Shown piece by piece: positions 1 through 6,869 of a stretch of 7,857 nt of DNA. Origin of the DNA: Planctomycetota bacterium (GTDB lineage: Bacteria; Planctomycetota; PUPC01); NCBI GenBank assembly GCA_003559755.1, contig PWKM01000162.1:1-7857 (forward strand), written 5' to 3'. The notes beneath the pieces were generated by a model. That model saw only the letters and a program-made list of their open reading frames with translations, had not been told where the DNA came from and did no database searches. Position 1 is the stretch's first letter. The number at the start of each line of letters is the position of its first letter. The translations under genes were made by a program, and so were the position numbers.

Positions 1-1103
<1,103 letters not shown>

Positions 1104-1107
<4 letters not shown>

Positions 1108-1129
1108 TGCTGTGATCTCATCGCCTCCT
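1104..1129 (-). promoter_or_regulatory. thiC translation start region with overlapping 5-codon mini-ORF
   Basis: On the minus strand a perfect AGGAGG (1124-1129) is followed after only 2 bases by an ATG (1119-1121). This opens a five-codon frame (M-R-S-Q-Q) whose TGA (1104-1106) overlaps the thiC ATG (1105-1107) as ATGA. Spacing from AGGAGG is 2 bases to the mini-ORF start and 16 to the thiC start; both are outside the usual 5-10. The layout would fit reinitiation at thiC after the mini-ORF, but it could equally be chance. The bases are directly visible; any coupling is inferred. Confidence 0.35.
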
Positions 1130-1160
1130 GCGGTGTGGTGTATTCTGATGTGGGGTATTC

Positions 1161-2483
1161 CTAGTCGGCATCTTCCATCACCTCGTCGAGGTCGAGGTCC
1201 GGTTCATCCGCTTCTGCGTCCTCGGGAGGGGCCGGTTCTTCGTCCGGACGGCGGTCCGGTTCCGGCTGTCGTGTGGTGACTGCGGCCTCGGCGGTGCTGG
1301 AAATCGTCAGGTCGAGTTCTTCGCCCCGGCGGTCGTCGATGGTCGCCCGGATGGATGTTTCGACTCTGGTGCTGTGTGGCCGTCCGGCCTCGATGTCGAA
1401 GAAGACCGTCCACCTGCTCTCGGCGTCAACATCGACGTGCGCGGCCCGGTCCTGGTAGGTGCCTTCCCCGCTTCCTCGCCCTCGGAGGTCCATTGTGATG
1501 CGGGCGCACCGGACCCCTTCGATCTCTCGTGTGTCGTGGATCACGTAGGTCCCGGTGATGGTCCAGCCGGGGACGGAGAGGTGTGCGGGGGGCGGCAGCA
1601 GCGCCCGGGCGACATCCCGGGTCACGACGTCATTGAGCTCGACCGGCGAGCCGAACACGACCGGCCGTGCGGGGACGGGGACGGTGACGTAGTTGAGCCA
1701 TTCGAAGTATTGGCGCTCGGTTGCCGGTGCCCCGCGGATGCCGTCCGCATCCGGCCGCCAGATACCGTTCGGCGAGAGGGTCCGGATCACCGTCACTCCG
1801 CCGACTTTTTGCTGGTGCAGGGGGGTGACGTCGGCATGGCCGCGGAGCAGAGAATCGAGATGGTATGCGACTTCCGTCACCCAGGAGCCGTCGTCGCGCA
1901 CCTGGGTGACGACGGGCATGACGGTGGCGTGTATTCGTTCGGTTCGGCCCGTCGCCGCGCGGGCGCCTCGTTCTTCGTAGCGCCGGATCGAGATGTCCAG
2001 CTCGGCGGCGATCTCCAGCCCCTGTTCGGGCGCGTATGCCAGCTCGATCATCTGCTCGGCCACCTGGGGGTCCAGGCCCGGCGGGATGGCCTCGAGCTGG
2101 CCCAACTCGTCAATCCCCGGTGCCACGACGATCCGTTCGTGATCGACGCCGACCGCCGTCTCGAATGTGCGGGGAGTCGAGAGGTCGCCCGGCGGGGCGC
2201 GGCGTATCCGCTCGATCTTGTGGCGGGGAACGGTCTCCTCGCCGGTCGCTGTGACAATGACCACTGCTCGGGCGCCCACGACAACGATCGTCCCGCGAAC
2301 CTCCGTCCCGTCGGTGAGGATCAATCGATCTCCGCGGGTGTTCAGCCGCACCGTATTGACGTCCGGTGGCACGAACTCCTCTTCGAACTCCTCGGCGAAC
2401 AGGTCGAAGTCATCCTCCTGCCCGATCGCGGACATCGCCGGCAGGGCCAACAAGAGCGATATGATAACGGTCCAGCATCTCAT
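1161..2483 (-). CDS. Secreted protein of unknown function, Sm-like segment and acidic C-terminal tail
   Basis: I do not recognise this 440-residue protein. Residues 1-21 form a Sec-type signal peptide: a basic start, a hydrophobic run WTVIISLLLALPAM, then small residues before QEDD. The mature protein begins with an acidic stretch (23-37). Residues 46-94 follow a D-G-x-x-x-x-G-x-V beta pattern ending in VPRHKIERI, as in the small Sm-like barrels common in planctomycete secreted proteins. Residues 160-400 alternate strand-like segments with no catalytic motif I can name; the region loosely resembles DUF6263-type secreted proteins. The last 35 residues are Pro/Asp/Glu-rich and probably disordered. 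There is no lipobox, sorting signal or other membrane segment, so it is expected outside the cytoplasmic membrane. The ATG at 2483 is preferred over a TTG at 2498 because the GAGGA ribosome site lies on that TTG. It sits 11 bases after rluB and 53 before thiC, so cotranscription is likely; no functional link is evident. Confidence 0.85.
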   Translation of the reverse strand: MRCWTVIISLLLALPAMSAIGQEDDFDLFAEEFEEEFVPPDVNTVRLNTRGDRLILTDGTEVRGTIVVVGARAVVIVTATGEETVPRHKIERIRRAPPGDLSTPRTFETAVGVDHERIVVAPGIDELGQLEAIPPGLDPQVAEQMIELAYAPEQGLEIAAELDISIRRYEERGARAATGRTERIHATVMPVVTQVRDDGSWVTEVAYHLDSLLRGHADVTPLHQQKVGGVTVIRTLSPNGIWRPDADGIRGAPATERQYFEWLNYVTVPVPARPVVFGSPVELNDVVTRDVARALLPPPAHLSVPGWTITGTYVIHDTREIEGVRCARITMDLRGRGSGEGTYQDRAAHVDVDAESRWTVFFDIEAGRPHSTRVETSIRATIDDRRGEELDLTISSTAEAAVTTRQPEPDRRPDEEPAPPEDAEADEPDLDLDEVMEDAD

Positions 2484-2491
2484 CGTATTCG

Positions 2492-2496
2492 TCCTC
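2492..2496 (-). promoter_or_regulatory. Ribosome binding site that fixes the start of the secreted-protein gene
   Basis: GAGGA lies 8 bases before the ATG at 2481-2483 and overlaps the TGA stop of the upstream pseudouridine synthase gene (2495-2497). A TTG five codons upstream (2496-2498) is in frame but lies on this site, so it cannot use it. The overlap of stop codon and ribosome site suggests the two genes are translated in concert. Confidence 0.6.
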
Positions 2497-3211
2497 AAAG
2501 GCCGGCGTCTTCTCGAATCAAAGCCAACTCGTATGCTCGCAGCTTCCTGCAGTCGCCCGGTCTCAGGTCGTCGGCTTCCAGCCGTCCGATCGCGACTCTT
2601 CGGAGCCGAAGGACGCGGCGTCCCAGGGCGGAGAACGCCCGCCTGATCTCGCGATTCAGCCCCTGGTGCAGGACGACCCGGGCGCGATACCGGCCGCCAC
2701 CGGCCGGCTCCACGTCCAACGAGTCGAACCGGGCAACGCCGTCGGACAGGCGTACCCCCGATTTCAGGGCTTTGGCCTGCCGCTGCGAAAGGGGGCCGTC
2801 GATGTCAACCTCGTAGGTCTTCGGCACCTCATATCGGGGATGGGCCAGCCGGTTCGCCAGCCGCCCGTCGTTTGTGAGCAGGATCAGCCCTTCGCTGTCC
2901 TTATCGAGTCGGCCCACAGGGAACACCCGCTGCTCGATGTTCCGCACCAGTGCGCTGATCGGCGTGTGCCCGCCGTCCGGTTCGGTGCTGCACACCACGC
3001 CGGTCGGCTTGTTCAGGAGCAAGTAGATCAGCGGTTCCGGTCGGACCCGTTCGCCGTCACAGGTAATCACCTGGGATTCCGGGTCCACCTTGGTGCCCAG
3101 TTCGCGTATGACCTCGCCGTCAACCTTCACCCGACCGGTCGTGATATATTCCTCACTCTTGCGCCGGGAGGCGACGCCCGCGCGCGCGAGCACCTTTTGT
3201 AGTCGCTCCAT
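2495..3211 (-). CDS. rluB: RluB/RsuA-family rRNA pseudouridine synthase
   Basis: This enzyme converts a uridine in rRNA to pseudouridine, for RluB in the 23S peptidyl-transferase region. The 238-residue protein has an N-terminal S4 RNA-binding domain (residues 1-60, with LQKVLARAGVASRR at 4-17) and a catalytic domain. LNKPTGVVCS lies at 66-75, GRLDKDSEGLILLTNDG at 100-116 holds the catalytic aspartate D103, and QGLNREIRR is at 183-191. Length and S4-plus-synthase order match RsuA/RluB/RluE/RluF. RluB is the usual broadly distributed member, but the exact rRNA target is inferred. The start is set by the S4 domain beginning at MERLQKVL; a 40-codon upstream in-frame extension has no family similarity. 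Only a weak CAGG precedes the ATG and a candidate -10 box ends 9 bases upstream, so the message may be almost leaderless. It is first in the run with the secreted protein and thiC. Confidence 0.93.
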   Translation of the reverse strand: MERLQKVLARAGVASRRKSEEYITTGRVKVDGEVIRELGTKVDPESQVITCDGERVRPEPLIYLLLNKPTGVVCSTEPDGGHTPISALVRNIEQRVFPVGRLDKDSEGLILLTNDGRLANRLAHPRYEVPKTYEVDIDGPLSQRQAKALKSGVRLSDGVARFDSLDVEPAGGGRYRARVVLHQGLNREIRRAFSALGRRVLRLRRVAIGRLEADDLRPGDCRKLRAYELALIREDAGL

Positions 3212-3220
3212 TGCCTGTTC

Positions 3221-3249
3221 ATCATACCCCAGCCCGGTATCCGATGCAA
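3221..3249 (-). promoter_or_regulatory. Candidate promoter for the rluB-thiC run
   Basis: On the minus strand TTGCAT (3244-3249) and TATGAT (3221-3226) are separated by 17 bases. The -10 box matches the sigma-70 consensus at five of six positions, the -35 box only at TTG. Transcription would begin around 3213-3215, leaving 2-4 bases before the rluB ATG at 3211. The boxes are seen; activity is inferred. Confidence 0.45.
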
Positions 3250-3290
3250 TAGACAGGGCTGCAGAGCAAGCGGTGGGCCACGCCGGCATG

Positions 3291-3318
3291 TTGACAGTTG
3301 AAGCCCGGGGGCTACAAT
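3291..3318 (+). promoter_or_regulatory. Near-consensus sigma-70 promoter for the PqqD/ABC transporter operon
   Basis: A perfect -35 TTGACA (3291-3296) and a -10 TACAAT (3313-3318, five of six) are separated by 16 bases. The start site would fall near 3325, giving a leader of about 35 bases before the ATG at 3360. This is the best-matching promoter in the window. I see no clear operator palindrome around it apart from the short GC run in the spacer. Confidence 0.75.
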
Positions 3319-3359
3319 GGCGATTCCGCACTCAGGCGGCGCATCCCGGAGAGTCGTAC

Positions 3360-4268
3360 ATGCCACAGGTGAAAGATTGGGCTCTGTTCGGTTGGCAGGG
3401 GATTACCCTCGATGTGCCTCTGGATTGGGAGATTCGCCGATTTCACGGCACACGAAGCAAGGGGTATGCCCGGCTGGAAGATGGCGACGATGTCCGGCTG
3501 GAAATGAGATGGGACAAGTCGAAGGGCAGGGGCCCGAGTTTTACCGACCTGACCGACCGGCACATATCGGGGATGATGAAGAAGGACAAGGTCGATGTCG
3601 AGCGCCACACCGGGCTGGCCAAACCGGAGGGCAAGGAGGTCGAGACCTATACGGTTCGGCCGCCGGAAACCTCCCTGCCCCCATCCTACCAGATGATCTC
3701 CCGGTGCCCGGAATGCAGCCGGATTGTGATGATCCGCATCCCCTATCAGCGAGGGGAGAACATCAAGGCGATCGTTCGACGTATTTTCAGCTCGCTGCAG
3801 GACCATTCCTACGATGGGGCGGACGTGTGGTCGGTCTATGGTCTGCGATTCGCCGTGCCCGACACGGTCGAGCTCGACGACGCTCTGCTCTATCCGGGCA
3901 GCATCGAGTTCTCGTTTTTGAAAGGGCACGACCGGATCGAACTCGGCCGGCTGGCCTTCGGCTCGGTCATCCTCGAGAGGCAGACGTTGGAGGAGTGGTT
4001 CGAGGTGTTCTCGAAGAAGCGGTTCAAACGCATGACATACGAGGCCCGGCCCCAGGAGATTCGGGGCCACCAGGGCCTGATCGCTCACGGCCGGCTCAAG
4101 CGATTCGGGGCGATGCTGCTCCGTTTTGCCCGGCGCCAACGGTTCCACTGTGACTTGTGGCATTGTCCGGTCTCTGATAAACTATATTATTATGCCGTTT
4201 TGGCCGGCAGCCGAAACCACGATAATTTTGTCGCCCACAGCGCCCGTGTGATCTGTCACCCGACCTGA
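3360..4268 (+). CDS. Unrecognised 302-residue soluble protein, apparent tandem duplication
   Basis: I do not recognise a named family. The protein has no signal peptide or membrane segment and should be cytoplasmic. It seems to contain two similar halves. Residues 7-150 start with W-A-L-F-G, carry a Phe/Met-rich helix (61-75) and a CPEC motif (C116, C119). Residues 157-302 start with W-S-V-Y-G, carry a matching helix (209-223) and a C-x4-C (C264, C269). In both halves the cysteines fall just before a hydrophobic strand, so they could form or lose a metal site; this is inference from pattern only. The ATG at 3360 has GGAGAG (3348-3353) six bases upstream and lies just downstream of a strong promoter. 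The same frame runs open back to 3090, but that part is antisense to rluB. Its stop overlaps the next start by one base (TGATG), so it is probably made together with the PqqD-like protein and may work with it. Confidence 0.85.
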   Translation: MPQVKDWALFGWQGITLDVPLDWEIRRFHGTRSKGYARLEDGDDVRLEMRWDKSKGRGPSFTDLTDRHISGMMKKDKVDVERHTGLAKPEGKEVETYTVRPPETSLPPSYQMISRCPECSRIVMIRIPYQRGENIKAIVRRIFSSLQDHSYDGADVWSVYGLRFAVPDTVELDDALLYPGSIEFSFLKGHDRIELGRLAFGSVILERQTLEEWFEVFSKKRFKRMTYEARPQEIRGHQGLIAHGRLKRFGAMLLRFARRQRFHCDLWHCPVSDKLYYYAVLAGSRNHDNFVAHSARVICHPT

Positions 4269-4660
4269 TGACTGCAAAGGATAAGGCACAAAAACTGGAC
4301 CGGGACGCCAGCTTGAAGGCGGTTCCCATCCGGAATCAGCTCGCCAAGGTGGAAGAGCTCGAAGGGGGCAAGGTCCGCATCTCGGTCCCCATTCGAGAGA
4401 CATGGTGGACCCGTATCTTGCAGAGGTTGACAAAGGCCCCCAAGTACAAGAAGATAGAACTTGACGAGGTCGGGACCTTTGTCTGGAAACAGTGCGACGG
4501 CAACACCAATGTCGCCGCTGTGGTCGATCGGCTGTGCAAGCGATACAACCTCAGTCATCGGGAAAGCGAGGTCTCGTTGACGCAGTACCTGCGCGACCTG
4601 GCCCGGCGAGGGGTAATCGGGCTGGGCGTGTCACCAGAGCATTTGAAGAAGAACAGGTAA
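4268..4660 (+). CDS. PqqD-like (RiPP recognition element fold) protein
   Basis: PqqD-family proteins are small winged-helix-like domains that bind peptides. PqqD itself presents the PqqA precursor to the radical SAM enzyme PqqE, and related domains serve many ribosomal peptide pathways. Here residues 62-118 carry the family signature: ELDEVGTFVW (64-73), CDGNTNV (76-82), two helices and DLARRGVIGL (110-119). An N-terminal extension (1-60) has an AVPIRN motif (18-23) and a WW pair (46-47) and continues into the core without a break, as in stand-alone PqqD-like proteins of several phyla. At 130 residues it is longer than classical PqqD (about 90). The ATG overlaps the previous stop (TGATG) and has no Shine-Dalgarno, so translation probably depends on coupling. 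No radical SAM enzyme, precursor peptide or other PQQ gene is nearby; the following genes encode an ABC transporter. A role in PQQ synthesis is therefore unlikely; peptide binding for the transporter is a hypothesis. Confidence 0.88.
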   Translation: MTAKDKAQKLDRDASLKAVPIRNQLAKVEELEGGKVRISVPIRETWWTRILQRLTKAPKYKKIELDEVGTFVWKQCDGNTNVAAVVDRLCKRYNLSHRESEVSLTQYLRDLARRGVIGLGVSPEHLKKNR

Positions 4661-4673
4661 AGGGAGAAGTCGT

Positions 4674-5714
4674 ATGCCCAGAGAGGGCGGGGTCGTTGAC
4701 GAACAGGCGATGAAAGGGATCGGCCGGCAGATCAAGCTGCCCTGGTCCAAGGCCGTGGAGATTGCCGCCAAGAGTATGAAGGTGCGGATGGGCCGGTCCG
4801 TGGTGACCACTGCCAGTATCGTCCTCGCCATCGCATTCCTGATGTCGATCCTCACCGGGACAACTCTGACCACGTCCCTCCGCACCCGGCCTCAGCAGGA
4901 GGTCCTTCGGGTCAGGGAGCAGCTCGAACAAGTCGAAGCCGGCGCCATCGCTCCGTTTGCGTTCCCGGACGGCCTCTCCGAGGATCAACTGAGCCGGGAG
5001 ATCAGCAGCAAGCGGAAGCGGGCGGAGGAAGACGAGACCGATCCGCTCGTCATCCAGCGGCTATTCGACGAGGTCGCCGTGGCGGAGGCGGCCCGGCAGG
5101 TGCTCAGGGCCGACACGGACTACCAGCGGGCGCGGGCCATGCTCGACTGGCAGGTGAGCAATGCTCGGCTCGAACTGACAAATATCGAGAACGAATGGCA
5201 GCGCCTGGTCCGGCGGTTGAGGTTGGAGGGCGTTACCGGGCTCTCTGTCGAGGTCACCCGAGCCCCGCCGGAGAGGGGCTACTTCCGCATGCTGGCCGAG
5301 GAAATGGAGCCGCGAGACCGGTGGCTCGGCGTGGTGGCGGTGATGGTCTGCTTCGTCGGAATCTGGAACGCAATGCTGATGTCGGTCCACGAGCGAATCC
5401 GCGAGATCGGCACGATGAAGTGCCTGGGCGCACTGGAAGCGTTCATCATCAAACTCTATTTCCTCGAATCATCGTTTATCGGGATGACCGGGACGTTCAT
5501 GGGTATCCTGATCGGATTTGTCCTTTCGTTTGTCCGTGCGTCCTGGGCGTTCGGCTTCGGACCGCTTTACTCATATTTCGATTTCGGCGGGGCGCTGCTG
5601 TCGGCGGTGTTCACTCTTTTCATCGGGTCGGCACTCTCTGTGCTCGCCGCTGTATTCCCTGCATACCGGGCGGCGAAGTACGATCCGGTGGTCGCCATGC
5701 GCGTCGAGGAATAA
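4674..5714 (+). CDS. FtsX-family ABC transporter permease
   Basis: This is the membrane subunit of a MacB/LolCE/FtsX-type (type VII) ABC transporter, which couples ATP use to work on the outer face of the membrane. The 346 residues show four membrane segments: about 42-63, 217-237, 262-287 and 307-330. An N-terminal amphipathic stretch (LPWSKAVEIAAKSMKVR, 22-38) precedes TM1. The coupling loop ERIREIGTMKCLGA (240-253) and the ending FPAYRAAKYDPVVAMR (328-343) are typical of the FtsX domain. The extracytoplasmic region between TM1 and TM2 is only about 150 residues, charged and largely helical, with probable coiled coils around 73-90 and 135-185. It does not look like the MacB periplasmic domain. 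The start has GGGAG (4662-4666) seven bases upstream, and the gene begins 13 bases after the PqqD-like gene. Substrate unknown; the ATPase is encoded next. Confidence 0.9.
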   Translation: MPREGGVVDEQAMKGIGRQIKLPWSKAVEIAAKSMKVRMGRSVVTTASIVLAIAFLMSILTGTTLTTSLRTRPQQEVLRVREQLEQVEAGAIAPFAFPDGLSEDQLSREISSKRKRAEEDETDPLVIQRLFDEVAVAEAARQVLRADTDYQRARAMLDWQVSNARLELTNIENEWQRLVRRLRLEGVTGLSVEVTRAPPERGYFRMLAEEMEPRDRWLGVVAVMVCFVGIWNAMLMSVHERIREIGTMKCLGALEAFIIKLYFLESSFIGMTGTFMGILIGFVLSFVRASWAFGFGPLYSYFDFGGALLSAVFTLFIGSALSVLAAVFPAYRAAKYDPVVAMRVEE

Positions 5715-5743
5715 CGACATCATATACGAAGGAGGAACCCACC

Positions 5744-6481
5744 TTGCCAGATAGCATTGTCCGAACGCGAGAAGTCAAAAGGTTCTACGAGATGGGCGAT
5801 ACAAAGGTCCACGCTCTGCGGGGAGTCAACCTCGAGGTGTACGCCGGAGAATACATCTCCATTATGGGGCCGTCCGGCTCGGGTAAGACCACGCTCTTCA
5901 ACATGATCGGCGGACTGGACAAGCCCAGCGAGGGGAAGGTGTACATCGACGAGGTGGACGTCGCTCAACTCGACGCCTATGAACTGGCCTGGCTTCGCTG
6001 CCGAAAGATCGGCTATATCTTCCAGACCTTCAACATCATCCCGGTAATGACCGCCCTCGAGAACGTGACCCTCCCTATGACCTTCGCCGGGCTGACTTCC
6101 GACGAGGCCCGGAACAAGGGGGCGGAGCTGCTCGATAAGGTCGGCCTGGGAGACCGGCTGAACCACAAGCCGTTCGAACTCTCCGGCGGCCAGCAGCAGC
6201 GAGTCGCCATCGCCCGCTCGATGGCCAATGACCCGGCGGTCATCCTCGCCGACGAGCCGACCGGAAACCTCGACCTGAACACGGGCCAGGAGATCATCGA
6301 ACTCCTCAAGGAAATGAACGAGACCGCCAAGGTGACCATCATCACCGCCACGAACGACATGAAGATGCTCAGCGCGTCGGACCGGATCGTCTGGATTCGG
6401 GACGGCCGTGTTGACCGCATCGAGAAACGGAGCGATCTCGACATCGATGAGGGCAAGATCGGCGGAGTGGAAGACCTCTGA
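5744..6481 (+). CDS. ABC transporter ATP-binding protein, LolD/MacB-like, H-loop His replaced by Asn
   Basis: This is the nucleotide-binding subunit paired with the FtsX-type permease. The 245-residue protein has an A-loop aromatic (Y15), Walker A GPSGSGKTT (42-50), Q-loop Q94 in YIFQTFN, signature LSGGQQQRVAIARS (146-159), Walker B VILADEP with catalytic E171, and D-loop NLDLN. The H-loop reads TATND, so the usual switch histidine is N204 (AAC at 6353-6355). All other ATPase motifs are intact, so the change may slow or alter ATP hydrolysis rather than mark decay. The short acidic tail after 230 is ordinary. The start is a TTG: GGAGG (5731-5735) lies 8 bases upstream, and the frame fits the family N-terminus (SIVRTREVKRFYEMGDTKVHALRGVNL is spread over residues 4-30). 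The open frame continues upstream to 5195 but overlaps the permease. It begins 29 bases after the permease and closes the operon. Confidence 0.93.
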   Translation: MPDSIVRTREVKRFYEMGDTKVHALRGVNLEVYAGEYISIMGPSGSGKTTLFNMIGGLDKPSEGKVYIDEVDVAQLDAYELAWLRCRKIGYIFQTFNIIPVMTALENVTLPMTFAGLTSDEARNKGAELLDKVGLGDRLNHKPFELSGGQQQRVAIARSMANDPAVILADEPTGNLDLNTGQEIIELLKEMNETAKVTIITATNDMKMLSASDRIVWIRDGRVDRIEKRSDLDIDEGKIGGVEDL

Positions 6482-6483
6482 CA

Positions 6484-6500
6484 CGGGCGCGCCGCGCCCG
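6484..6500 (+). terminator. GC hairpin after the transporter operon, possible weak terminator
   Basis: CGGGCGC (6484-6490) and GCGCCCG (6494-6500) form a perfect 7-bp stem with a GCC loop, starting 3 bases after the ATPase stop. No T-run follows, so it is not a canonical intrinsic terminator; it may pause transcription or protect the 3' end of the mRNA. Confidence 0.4.
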
Positions 6501-6540
6501 ATCAGCCCCACTCCTCAACAAGCGGTGACCGGCTGGCCGG

Positions 6541-6601
6541 TATCAAAATCGCAAAATCTGCCGAAATAATGCTTTTATAAGCCCTCTTCAAGCGATATAA
6601 T
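6541..6601 (+). promoter_or_regulatory. AT-rich promoter region for the histone-fold gene
   Basis: A perfect -10 TATAAT lies at 6596-6601. The -35 position with a 17-base spacer reads TTTTAT (6573-6578), a weak match. Upstream is an unusually AT-rich stretch for this locus, with A-runs at 6545-6548, 6553-6556 and 6564-6566, about one helical turn apart. These could act as an UP element or a bent segment. Expected start near 6608, giving a leader of roughly 68 bases. The boxes are seen; strength and start site are inferred. Confidence 0.55.
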
Positions 6602-6620
6602 AGTGCCCAAGTTCTGGATG

Positions 6621-6636
6621 GCCGGTGCGAACCGGC
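6621..6636 (+). promoter_or_regulatory. GNRA-capped hairpin in the leader of the histone-fold gene
   Basis: GCCGGT (6621-6626), loop GCGA (6627-6630) and ACCGGC (6631-6636) make a perfect 6-bp stem closed by a GNRA tetraloop. It lies in the predicted 5' leader about 40 bases before the start codon, followed by a short T-run (TTT) but no full terminator tail. It could stabilise the mRNA or bind a regulator; I do not recognise a known riboswitch. Confidence 0.45.
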
Positions 6637-6661
6637 TTTGCTAACCTGAATCTGTTTGAAG

Positions 6662-6669
6662 GGAGGTGA
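6662..6669 (+). promoter_or_regulatory. Strong ribosome binding site of the histone-fold gene
   Basis: GGAGGTGA matches the anti-Shine-Dalgarno over eight bases and places its GGAGG core 9 bases before the ATG at 6676. Of the ribosome sites examined in this window it has the longest match, and it selects the first of three nearby ATGs (6676, 6685, 6688). Confidence 0.75.
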
Positions 6670-6675
6670 AGGTAG

Positions 6676-6852
6676 ATGGCAGAGATGATGGTCGTGACGA
6701 GCAAGGTCAAGGCGTATATCAAGGAGAAGGGCTGCATGACGTCCGCAGATGCAGTGGAAGCCCTGAACTGCAAAGTGGCGAAATTGCTCGATGAAGCAGT
6801 CGAGCGGACCAAGGCGAACAAGAGGTCCACGGTAAAACCCCAGGATCTCTGA
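6676..6852 (+). CDS. Bacterial histone-fold protein, 58 residues
   Basis: This small protein looks like a single-histone-fold bacterial histone, of the type described in Bdellovibrio (Bd0055) and seen in several phyla including planctomycetes. Such proteins dimerise and bind DNA. Predicted helix 1 is residues 8-17 (TSKVKAYIKE), helix 2 is 22-48, and a short helix 3 begins at 53. The segment KRSTVKPQDL (49-58) parallels GRKTIKAEDI of archaeal HMfB. R50 and D57 sit seven residues apart, like the Arg/Asp clamp (R52/D59) that braces the archaeal fold. The protein ends right after the clamp, so helix 3 is very short. There are 11 lysines or arginines in 58 residues. It has its own promoter, a very strong ribosome site and a tight terminator, suggesting a single-gene, well-expressed unit. 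Function is by family similarity; an alternative is a sequence-specific NF-YB-like regulator. Neighbouring genes do not bear on its role. Confidence 0.82.
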   Translation: MAEMMVVTSKVKAYIKEKGCMTSADAVEALNCKVAKLLDEAVERTKANKRSTVKPQDL

Positions 6853-6869
6853 GGGTCTTTCCGACAATG

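Noticed and set aside
1108..1160. TPP riboswitch before thiC
   Set aside because: The 53-base gap is too short for a TPP riboswitch and shows none of its conserved elements.
1374..2816. Plus-strand open frame of 480 codons spanning two genes
   Set aside because: It is antisense to both the secreted protein and the pseudouridine synthase, crosses their boundary, and has no recognisable domain.
3212..3331. N-terminal extension of the pseudouridine synthase by 40 codons
   Set aside because: The S4 domain starts at the ATG at 3211; the extension covers the divergent promoter region and resembles no family.
3312..4163. Minus-strand frame of 283 codons
   Set aside because: Antisense to the 302-residue operon protein, which has a good promoter, a ribosome site and coupling to the next gene.
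4268..4660. Part of a PQQ biosynthesis cluster
   Set aside because: No pqqA, B, C or E homologue lies in the window, and the neighbours are ABC transporter genes.
5195..5743. N-terminal extension of the ABC ATPase
   Set aside because: It overlaps the permease in another frame; the TTG at 5744 has a well-spaced GGAGG and fits the family N-terminus.
5720..6511. Minus-strand frame of 263 codons
   Set aside because: Antisense to the ABC ATPase, whose motifs are complete.
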